This document shows positions 54,841 to 64,000 of a stretch of DNA of 64,000 nt, piece by piece. The notes under the pieces are model-generated. The model ran no database searches, was not told where the DNA came from, and saw only the letters and a program-made list of their open reading frames with translations. Position 1 is the first letter of the stretch. Every line of letters starts with the position of its first letter. The stretch is from Ditylenchus dipsaci (taxonomy: Eukaryota > Nematoda > Chromadorea > Rhabditida > Anguinidae): the NCBI GenBank assembly GCA_004194705.1, contig SADC01001381.1, forward strand, positions 62,001-126,000. The letters are read 5' to 3'. Both the position numbers and the translations under genes were made by a program.

Positions 54841-56716
54841 CACCCGCTTTTTTTTTGAATTTTTTTTTGTGATTTTTTGAAATTTTTAATAAGGAAATTT
54901 GACTGTGTGTCTACATTGCTGAATCAATCACGTTTATTTAACTCTGTGCAAAATAAATAAGAAAATAGTCAACAATCAAGCGTAAGCATGCATAGCTAAC
55001 CCAGCAAAACAAAAAAAAGTTAAATACCAAGGAAACTGATAAACAGTCGAGTCTCGATAAAACATAAACCCGTACAAACAAGGTAGGTTATTAAAAGGGT
55101 ATCTTGATACAAACTTTATCAAACTTTATTGATATTATTTAGTGCCGCAATTTGGAAAAAAATGCATTTTCGCTTTTTTTGAGGAGAAAAGTCATTTTTT
55201 CCAATGCTGATTACCATTTTCATGAAAAAAGTTTTTGTAGTAGAATTTTAAAAATAAGCGAGAATCAGGTGCATTAACAAGCATAAATCTCTTTAAAAAG
55301 TACAGATCGTTGATCTTTTTTTATTTCTAAACCAACTATGACTTTTGCATGGGTATGTAATATAGAGACTCGACAGTAATTAACACAAAAGAGAGCGATA
55401 ATAAATCCAATTATGAGTATAAAATGTCTCTTTCAATAAAAAACAAATTTAAAAAACCTTGTTTTTTGTTTCAAAATCAATCACAACATTGTCTGGTTCT
55501 CTACAGTTAACTCAATTCTACGAATATGCTCAACAACTTGACAAATGACAATTGAATGAATCTTAAAATGTGGGTGTATAACTTTTTTCCCCATCACATT
55601 CATGCTTTCCACACGTAAATCTACCACTCAACAAAGAAACATTTATCGGAGACAATAAAACTATGACAACAATTGTGCAGAACTACCAAAAAAGCGATAA
55701 AATTGGCAAAATTTAAAAATTTTAGGTAATTTGTAGGATTTTTTTCATATCTCATTTAAGAAAGTCGAGTCAAGATAACCCGGTACTCCCTCAAGTTCGT
55801 TTCCGCCTAGGGTCCGACACTTTTTTGGCCCGATTTCTGAATGCTTATGCGAATTCTGTTTTGACACCCTGGTCCTGGGTTGCCGGTCGTTTTTTTCAAA
55901 ACTCTGCATTTTTCACCACTAAAAAAACAAAACCCCAAAAAGTTGGAATTTTTTTTAATAATATAGGGCCAAACTGTCAGAAATTGTACCAAGTTTTAAC
56001 AAAAATATTGTAGCATTAAATTTTTCATCACATTTTGAAAATATCAAGTGCTTTTAAGATTTTTGGTAGTTGTTATTATGCAAATAAATATAAAAGTGGC
56101 ATAAAAAAGAGGAAGGGTTTCACATAAAATCAATAAAGTACAGCTTAACAAACGTATGATTTCGACGCTCATTTTTCCGTATAAAATTATACTTTCCATA
56201 AACATGAATGCCCATGTCAAGGCAAAAAAATTAAAATAGCACAGAAGGGCCAAAATAAAAGGTTGGTATTTTTCTGTTTTCTGCGATGTAAATCTACGAT
56301 GAAAAAAAGTTATGCATTATTTTCACAGCAGAGTTGTTCAGACAAAAAATACCAACCAATGTGAAATGCTAATAAATAAGATATACTTTCACAAAAGCAG
56401 TAAAAACGGCTCTATCCCACTATCTGTTGCCTTGGTCTCCCCCTATTCTTTTTTGAGAATTTCGCCTTGGTCCCCTGTTGTTTTTTTTAATATTTATCTG
56501 TCTCCGATTTTTCGTTGTGCAACGCAAATTGTTTAACTTCATTATTCTTTCACGGCTAACAGTTTTTTTATTATCAACAAATTATCCACGAAATTCTTTA
56601 AAAAAACAGGGAAACCAAGGCAATATACTCAAAAAAGAGGGGAAACCAAGGCAGTTTTTGCAACAGATAGGGAGATAGTACCAAAAAACAATGACAATAC
56701 ATAAATTAGTAAATAT
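54841..56716. repeat. Spacer with pogo-like foldback and family B half-copy
   Basis: A TA-flanked foldback spans about 55032-55375 (ends CAGTCGAGTCTCGATAAA and complement AGAGACTCGACAGT type). A half copy of family B with TTCGTTTCCGCCTAGGGTCC is at about 55790-55990. No gene could be supported in 55380-55780 or 56000-56716. The last part contains repeated CCTTGGTC(T)CC words in both orientations (about 56430-56670). Confidence 0.65.
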
Positions 56717-59700
56717 TTATCGGTTCTTGAGTTCAGTGTGCAATCTTTTGCTCCACCTACCACAACAACATCCCAGCAATAGAAGGACCAGCAGCAGTCC
56801 ACCCATCCAAGTGAGTATTGAGGTTCGTTGAGGATGATTGGACACAATGTTGTAGACATCAGCCCAACTCTCAGGTAGAGCCATTTTGTACTCCTCGTGA
56901 GCCATGTTCCACAGCTTCTGTCGCTCAGTTAGTTTGTTGCGACAAGCTGCGCTCAGTGCCACTTGCGGCACTTTTAGGGCGTCCATCAGACACGTTATTA
57001 CTGCAAATACATGCATTTGAAAAAAATTGGTCATCGCAGTCTTTCATATAAAAAAAACCTCAGAAAAACTTGTTTTTTCGGACCATTTTAGTAATTTTCT
57101 TCCCATCGGCAAAACTGATTCAGCAGGAATGGGTATTTGTAAGTCCATAGAAATGTGAGTCGATAACTGTAGGGTTTTTCGTATATTGTTAACTGTAGAA
57201 TAAGTCGCTAACTGTAGGATTTCTCGTCTATTATTCGAAAATTCTACAGTTATCAACGTACAGTTATTGAGGGGTAATACTGACTCAGGATGAGTGGATG
57301 TCAGTGATTAGGAAAGCCAAAGCCAAAAGCCAAATTTGGCTTTAGCTTTGCGTTTGGCTTTGGAGTTTGCAATCACTGGTGGATGTTCATCCTGAGTCAG
57401 AAAAATATATAAAAGTTTGTTTGGAGGCGCATTATATTACACCTACTTCGACTTTGACCAGGAGTGATATCACGGCAGACTCGTTGGATGTCGCCATTGC
57501 AAGCCTCATGGAGTCCAGGGTCAACGTGAATGTCCACTAGAGACTCCTGAGTTCTTCTGGCTAACTGTAAATTAAAAATATTTTTGAGAATCAAATTAGT
57601 TTTTTCGGACTGACCTGCTTAGCACAATTTTCATCAGGGATCTGACTAGTGTAGAAGTCTGCTTTGAGACACTCCAATACAGTGTCGAAGTTGCCACCCT
57701 TGCTGAGAATGGCATTGGCGCAGTGGCGATTGATAATTTTCTCGCAGGCTTTGTAGAGCAGAGGATCTAGTTGGATGTCAAACTCACCTTCCAGAATTAT
57801 TTTGGAGATCTGAAAAGCCCAGGAGATATAAAAAATGAAAAAAATTAATGCAAGATTCCCAATGTGGAATTTTAGAATAAAGTACTTTTTCACCCTTCTA
57901 GAATGTAAAAGTCAGACAAAAGTGACAACAGCCAAAGTGTCCCCACCCCCTTTTAAATAATATTTTTCTCTAAGCCAAATTTTTTCATTTTTCACCTATT
58001 TCACACCTTTTGCACTGACAATACAAAGAGTATTTGGTCGCTTCGCGGCCAAACCAGCACACTCAACATTACAATGGATTGGGGAGAAAAAAATCAATGG
58101 AACCGAAAAAGGTAGGTTAAGAGAAAAATACATACTCTTTGGAAAGGGTGGGCAGTTGGGCCTTTACGGACAAAATTTTACTTTTTACACAGTGCAAAAA
58201 AATGAGTCACTTTTCTGCTTCAGAGATAACACGGTTTCACAACCCTCATTCATACAAACAAAAAAAATGAAAAAAAGTGTTCATCCCATGCCGGGAGTCG
58301 AACCCGGGCCGGGTGGGTGAAAGCCACCAATCCTAACCGTTAGACCACATGGGACACATAGTTTAGCTAGCCATTTAAATACATATAGGAAAATCTCATA
58401 CAGCGTGTTCCCAAAAAACCTGCAAAATCTAAATTTTTTGTCAAGATTAAGATTTGCTTGAAACAAAAATTTCAGATTTTTTTTGGGACACCCTGTACAT
58501 ACAAGCAAAACTAATTTACTCACCTCCTCTTTACACATAGGGTTGAGTGAAATGGAGCCACTGAACTGAGAATACTTCGTTCGCAAGCACGAAGCTACGC
58601 TACTAGCTGACTGCTTCTCGCTGAACCCTGCCCTATTCATATTCTCCAAGTCTTTAGGACAGCTAAATACAAATATTCGGATAAGAATTTAACATGATCT
58701 AAAAAAGTTCCTACTGTTGTTTGGCCTCTACTTTGCAAGCATCCAATAATCCAGGATTTAATCTGTCATCCTTGACTCTTTCTAACATCCTCTCTTGCAC
58801 AACCCTCTGGCATCCTTTTTGCAGCAAACGAACAATCTTGGAGTTAGATAAACAGTCAAGCACTTTTTCACCTTCCTGGCCTGAGCAGAATTTTCCAATA
58901 TCGTATTTGCAGGATTTCTTCAAAAAATATCAGTAGACTATTTTGTAAATTTTTTATTTCTACCTGCAGTTCATCGTCAAAGGTGTTGTCCATGGCTTCA
59001 ATTTTTTCTCGAGCAAACACCATAGCTTTGCAACTAGCGTCTAAATTCTGCTACCATTCAACTTTTTGTTCCTCTTTTTTGGCATTTATTTTTTTTTTTG
59101 GTTTTGCTCGGGGGTTGCGTCATAGTTTTCAGACTTGCCTTTCAGACTTGTTCAGACTCCAATTTCACCTTTTTTGGCGCTACCGGAGTATACCCCCCCC
59201 CCCCCCGCAAATGGAATTTTTTAAAAGTGTTTCCAAACACCCTATATCGACTCAAAATCGCCTCAGGAACTCGAGAAAGGCATTATTTTTGAGTTTTGGT
59301 AAATGAAAAATCGAGTTTTGGGACCACCCAAAATTACTTTTTTGACCATTTTTAAAGGGACTTAAGGCTGTTTTGGGGTGGGAAGGGAACAAAAAAGAGG
59401 CTAATTTGTACCAAAAAGGAAATATTGAACATAGTTTTGAATACTGGGGCCTACCGAATAAATAAACTCGCCAAAATGAAGCCTCACTCTCCCTTCGCTA
59501 AAAGCCAATTGTATAATTTTTAAGGCATTTTCAGGTGATTTCGTCTCAAAGTTGAGTCCTGGCCTTTTGGTTTCAAGTATTGGCTAGGATTTGTGATCTT
59601 GAATGTCGGACCTTGTAATTTCAGGGTACAGTCAACTCGATGGCAAAAACTTCGTTCCCGCAATGGGTCCGATAGGCCAATTTTCAAAGTCTTTTACTTT

Positions 59701-62700
59701 TTCTTTTTTGACAGTCTCATCCCAAATTTTGAGGATGCAAATTTTGCAAATCGGTTTTGCAAAACAAAAAAATCTGGAATTTAAAGGGCAAACTCTCTCG
59801 TTAACATAACCATATCTTAAAAAGGCATTATGTTAACAAGTTATGTTTGGGACCGGACTGTCGAAAAAGAAAAGGTAAAATACTTCGAAAATTAGGTTAA
59901 AAAAAGTGTCGGACCCAAGGCGGGAACGAACTTTTTACCATTATGTTAACGGGAATGTCGGCTGTAGCTGAAAACCTGGGCAGAAGTTCTTTTCCAAATA
60001 TGTTCAAAACATTTTGTTAATTTTTGTGCAATAAGTATACCTAAATTGTCGAAGTCGACCCTGAGACACTCGACCACATCTTCAAAGCTCTTTGCTTCAA
60101 ACAACTGAGCCTTGTCAAGTCTTTGTTGCATTTCTCGATCAACTCCGGGTCAGCATCTTTCATGTGGGACTGGTCATCGAACTGAACATATTTTTGTGTT
60201 AATTACTGTTAAGATTCAAGCTGATGTATCCCAGCCATTTAACCACGAAAAAAACAAATGATAGTAAATTATTAGGATCGATAGTAAAGTGCAAAAAGTG
60301 AACAAAAAATGAAAGTTGTACAGACACCAACTAGTGCTATTATAGATGTTACAAAACAACACAGGGAACCTTACATTGACCTGTTCTTGCTGAAGATAAG
60401 CCACTCGAAGTTGCTTCTTGCAGTCTTTGTGCAAGTCTTTGGCTTCTCCCAACACTCTGTGCTCAAACATGATGTTGGAAAGGCATCGAATTATGGCGCC
60501 TCTGAAAAGAGTAGAAAATTACACAAATCATTTCTATTTTCTAGGTATTTTAGATGTCTTCAAAAATTATCGCCGTTGAGAAAATCGGCAATGATTTTAT
60601 ATTTTTTTGTCAAAACATTAATGCGTTTAATTAAAAAGCGATTGCTACCATTTGAATTGGCAAGCGACATACTCTTTTGTCTAGAAATACAGTCGAACCT
60701 CCCAATAACGATCACCCCCATTAACAATCACCGAAAAACTTATAGTTGGTCTATATTAACTGAAATCTCGAATAACGACCACTCCCAATAACGATCACCT
60801 GAGGCCGGTCCCTAGGGTGATCGTTATTGGGAGGTTCGACTGTAGTTCAATAGTGTACAGGGTGGCCAGAAAAAAATCACTACGATTTCAAACGCTCATA
60901 ACTTTTTGCCTTTTTTCGATTCTGAAATTCTGTTTTTACAGACAGTCTCAGAATGATAGAGTATATAACGTCAAAAACAGAATTTTCGCTTAGTCGTCCT
61001 GGAGATCGGCGATGGTCTGAAGGTGACCTCTGGATGGGCAAAGACCCCAACTTCAGGGGGGAGGGTGGTGGTTGCCCGAATCAAGAATCGTGTTTTTGAC
61101 ATTGTATACCAGTCGAAATCGCCTGTGATTTTAAAAGTGTCAGTAAAACAGAATTTCGGAGCCACAACAATGCTAAAGTTGTGAGCGTTTGAAATCGGGG
61201 GAATTTCTTGAACCACCCTTTATAATCTGGTGTAGTGAAAAAAATTGACGATACTAAAGAGTATAGTGTTCGATGAAAAAAAGTGCTGCTTTCTGCGAAT
61301 TCAAAGTTATAGTAATTTTCTTGGTGGTCTTTTAACAAACTTTTTTTAAAAATTAGTAAAATAAGCATTCAGAAAAGCATAAAAGAAAAAATGACGTTTT
61401 ATAAAAAAGCAAAAAGGGCTAGGTAGACCAAACACGCGAAAAATTCTGGACATCTACGGAAAACTACGTGATACACCAAATCTCGAGCGATTTTATTCGT
61501 CCCTAGTGAGGCCAAGGATTCGAATCCACCTGGTACCGACGATTTTTTATATTTGTTTTAGAGAGGTTCCACTTTTGGAATAAATATATATATTTCTAGT
61601 GCTTTCAAACTCAGAGCAAATCTAAAATTTACTTGTCCTGGCCGAGAGGAGCACAATAGTCCTGAATGTCTTTCTGACATGCTTCAGTGAATCTGTAGCT
61701 GAAGTGGTAGTCACGCAAAGAGATTAACTCGAAGTGGTTCACATAAGATCTGCACTTGGGACTCATTTCTGGTGTATCTTTATGGTTAGCTAGACATTCC
61801 ATAACATCTCCATGGTCGATGTCTTCGTTGATAAACTGCTTAAATGACCGTTGGTTTTAAGGCTCACAAAGCTTAAGTTAACTATATTTACATTGCAATA
61901 GTTGTCGATGACTGGTCGGCATGCTCTAGTCAACAGTCTGTTTAGTTTGGTGTCTTTGGACTCCATCTAAAATTCGGTTTGGATAACAATTAAAGAAAAA
62001 TAGGATAAGTCCCGTTTTTAAGTTCTTATAGAGTTTTTTATGGCTAGCATACATCTTACCGACTACGAAACTTCCTCTAAAAAAATTACCATGGTGGTTT
62101 TTTTTACGATACCCCTAAATCGTGGTCTATAGAATACCTCTGGGTGCTTAAGGTAAAAAAATTACCATGGTGGCTTTTTTACGATCCCCTAAATCGTGGT
62201 CTATAGAATACCTCTGGGTGCTTAAGGTCGAAACCACAGGGGACCAAGCAAAATCGTGTTTTGACATTCTAAAAGAGGCCCGTCCACGGCAATGAGTCCA
62301 ATTTGAAATGTTTCAATTCCGGGCACCTTTTCTTATAGCGACAAAATTAATTTGAATTTCGATGTCCAGCTTAACCATTTTCAGGTGTGGGAAATCTTTG
62401 TTCATCAATTTTTTTTGACGAAGATGACATTCTTGCCCTGGTCTCCAAAGGTAAAATATTATAATCTAATATAACTGACTTGAGTGAATTTAGCGATGTC
62501 TGAGTGACATTTGCCATACTTCTCCTTGAACTCTTTCTTCTCAAACTGTTCCTGAAGACAATTCATCTCCTCCATGGGCTTAACATTATTAGAGCAGTGC
62601 TCTGACAGCGCTTCTCGGCAGCTTTCTTCTATGCCTGGGATCAAATTCACTCGAACAGCTCGGCTTCTCAACACTCTTCTCACATTTTCAGCACATTGCT

Positions 62701-63802
62701 GGCTCAGAGGTTTTTCTTCGTCGTATCCTATGATTGGAAGGAAAATTACTTTGTTGTAAAAAGGTAAACTCTGATCAAGATACCAATCAGGTTTATTTCA
62801 ATTTTTCACCTTTTAAAGAAAAAATTGAGCAAACAATTAGCAATTTTGTTTTGAAAAAGTTGAAAAAAGAATGGGGCCGAACCGTGAATTGAACACGGGA
62901 CCTCTCCGACCCGAACGGAGAATCATACCACTAGACCATTCGGCCATACAGCAGATCACTGCCAAAGACATTTATATTTTTAATATTTTTTATATTCAAA
63001 GAGGACTGTTCACACCATGAAATAATTTAAATTCACTATATACATAGATGACTTTGACAGCACCCCAAGTGCACAAGCCTACCCAAAGAGCATGAGCTTT
63101 CTAAGCCTACTCATACTCTTTGGAGGTCCGCGGCTAGAGAACTCATGCTCTTTGAGGGTGGTTTTCCGATAATTTTTATATCGAAAAACACAAAAATTTA
63201 CCTGCTCGATACAAACAAGCTAACACTTGTGGGCCTGGATCCACTTTGTATTCGCCGCTCTGTTTAGCGTCCACATTCCAGTTGTCCACAGCGGAGCATC
63301 TGAAATTTGATAAATTTAAAAACCTCGAGTTTATTCTTTTTAATCTACAACGAAAAATACCTGTCAACAGCCTCCTGGTGACAAGCCTCGTACAGTTGAG
63401 GATCCAGTGACCAGTCTCTAGCCATAAAGTATTGCACCTCAACCAAACGTTGTTCACAGTCATCAGTCATGTCTGGACCATCAATATTTTTCATTAGACA
63501 TGTCAAGGTGGCCGCTTCAGACACTGCGTCCATTTTGCATTTGTCTGAAAAAAATTCTCTTTATTTTGGTATAAACGCCAAAATTTACCTTCAATCAGAG
63601 GTTTGCAAGAGGCATAAAGCACCTTGTCCACCTTGTAGTTGGACCCTACATCTGCTACTTTCATGAGCGTCTGCAGAGAGTTCATGCACTGAGTGCCCAG
63701 CACTTTTTTCTCGTCTCTAGCTTGAGCATGACCCATGAGGCAATGAATGGTCTTGCCCTCTGTTTCAATATCGCCTTTAGGACTGCAGAACTTGTCAATT
63801 TC
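56717..63802 (-). CDS. GLG1: Golgi apparatus protein 1 (GLG1/ESL-1/MG-160), partial
   Basis: Type I Golgi membrane glycoprotein with many Cys-rich GLG1 repeats; in other animals it binds FGF or TGF-beta precursors and selectin ligands. The 5-prime part lies beyond the right edge. Exons: 63802-63589, 63544-63361, 63299-63202, 62727-62480, 61966-61892, 61838-61633, 60501-60381, 60181-60041, 59040-58964, 58917-58715, 58662-58524, 57809-57615, 57564-57447 and 57000-56717. Repeats show the regular Cys spacing, with landmarks SPKCRSYVNHFELI, TEACQKDIQDYC and GAIIRCLSN. The last exon gives MALPESWADVYN, a membrane span (LTWMGGLLLVLLLLGCCCG) and the short basic tail RWSKRLHTELKNR, matching the GLG1 C-terminus. 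Exon 60181-60041 contains a one-base shift within its GLG1 repeat. Most introns are 44-60 nt; the longer ones hold repeats and two tRNA genes. Confidence 0.9.
57294..57386. mobile_element. 77-bp hAT-like mini-element in GLG1 intron
   Basis: The element is 57302-57378, flanked on both sides by the perfect 8-bp duplication GTGGATGT. Its ends are CAGTGATTAGG and GCAATCACTG. The interior is almost entirely AAAGCCAAA words on the left and TTTGGCTTT words on the right. It is inserted in a repeat whose arms carry TGACTCAGGATGAG / CATCCTGAGTCA. It is the smallest element of its kind in the window. Confidence 0.85.
58283..58354 (-). tRNA. tRNA-Glu (TTC anticodon)
   Basis: Read on the minus strand it begins TCCCATGTGGTCTAACGGTT and ends CCGGCATGGGA. 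The acceptor stem TCCCATG pairs with CATGGGA, the T arm is CGGGTTCGACTCCCG, and the anticodon loop CTTTCAC gives TTC. The D-arm and A box are normal. The base at the discriminator position would be U, which is unusual for tRNA-Glu, so a small chance of a pseudogene remains. It lies in a GLG1 intron, same strand as GLG1. Confidence 0.92.
58395..58500. mobile_element. Short fo1dback, mariner-type ends
   Basis: A hairpin of about 100 bp with outer ends ACAGCGTGTTCCCAAAAAA and a complementary TTTTTTTGGGACACCCTGTA. Such TACAGGGTGTCCCAAAA ends are common in mariner-derived MITEs. It lies in the same GLG1 intron as tRNA-Glu. Confidence 0.7.
59041..60040. repeat. GLG1 intron with C-run and family B foldback
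   Basis: This long intron contains a 14-C run at about 59193, sequence near 59220-59400 related to about 23780-23960 (AAAAGGCATTATTTTTGAGTT), and a family B foldback at 59629-59964 flanked by TA. No exon was found in it. Confidence 0.7.
60502..61632. repeat. GLG1 intron with two foldbacks
   Basis: A pogo-like MITE spans 60690-60842 (ends CAGTCGAACCTCCCAATAAC and complement, TA-flanked). A looser foldback spans about 60857-61222 with ends ACAGGGTGGCCAGAAAAAAA and GGTTCAAGAAATT...CACCCT-type sequence. A tRNA B-box-like word, GGATTCGAATCC, occurs at about 61508. No exon was found. Confidence 0.7.
62085..62230. repeat. Tandem duplication of about 72 bp
   Basis: Two adjacent copies of a unit containing ATTACCATGGTGG, ACGAT(A)CCCCTAAATCGTGG and TCTATAGAATACCTCTGGGT lie head to tail. 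They differ by a few single-base gains and losses in T runs. The duplication is in a GLG1 intron. Confidence 0.85.
62874..62945 (-). tRNA. tRNA-Pro (CGG anticodon)
   Basis: On the minus strand it begins GGCCGAATGGTCTAGTGGTA and ends CACGGTTCGGCC plus a discriminator C. All four stems form. The anticodon stem TCTCCG/CGGAGA encloses TTCGGGT, giving CGG. The T arm is CCGTGTTCAATTCACGG. No intron. It lies in a GLG1 intron, same strand as the host gene. Confidence 0.95.
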
Positions 63803-64000
63803 CTAGAATTTCGATATTTTTGTATTTTTAAAGGCTATGACTAGTTAGCCGCCATTTTTTGATAGTTTTGAAGTTTTCTTAGTAAAAGATGGATGGCAGT
63901 GAATTTATCCTGTATTTTTTGAGGTCCGCAAAGAAACTGAAATTGGACCCTTCAGTTTCTTAAGACAAAATTTCCGACTTATCGCACCAAAACCTCAAAA

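Overview
This is animal nuclear DNA, AT-rich and intron-rich, almost certainly from a nematode. The strongest taxonomic evidence is a six-exon Srt-type serpentine chemoreceptor gene (22.4-26.5 kb, minus strand), because that receptor family is known only from nematodes. Introns are mostly 38-60 nt and usually end in TTTTCAG or TTTTTAG, which also fits. The species cannot be named from this window.

Layout, left to right. 0-21 kb: a glutamate carboxypeptidase II (M28B peptidase) gene on the plus strand. Two of its exons are duplicated at the left edge, and a multi-zinc-finger gene (12.1-14.3 kb) lies antisense inside its 9-kb intron. 22.4-26.5 kb: the Srt receptor, minus. 26.5-32.6 kb: repeats, with no gene recognised. 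32.7-37.4 kb: an EGF-repeat single-pass membrane protein, plus. 40.0-41.9 kb: a two-exon, GC-richer, Lys/Ala-rich chromatin-like protein, plus. 42.9-43.5 kb: a 115-aa unknown protein, minus. 44.3-47.5 kb: a complete 497-aa F-box/LRR protein, minus. 48.2-52.2 kb: a secreted or membrane N-terminal module apparently spliced in frame to a Ulp1/SENP (C48) cysteine protease, minus. 52.9-54.1 kb: two small convergent single-pass membrane protein genes. 56.7 kb to the right edge: the C-terminal half or more of Golgi apparatus protein 1 (GLG1/ESL-1/MG-160), minus, with tRNA-Glu and tRNA-Pro genes in its introns.

Between genes and inside long introns the DNA is dominated by foldback (inverted-repeat) elements. 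More than 30 hairpins of 0.1-1 kb can be read by eye, in several families: pogo-like with TA target sites, hAT-like with 8-bp target duplications, TTAA-flanked, and tRNA-derived. The most interesting set is a group of 77-192 bp hAT-like mini-elements. Their ends are typical hAT (TAGGGTTG or CAGTG with 8-bp duplications), but each interior is an array of a different short palindromic word.

Many otherwise convincing exons carry single-base frame breaks, mostly in homopolymer runs, while catalytic or structural residues stay intact. I read most of these as residual indel errors in the assembly rather than gene decay. I do not restore those genes here.
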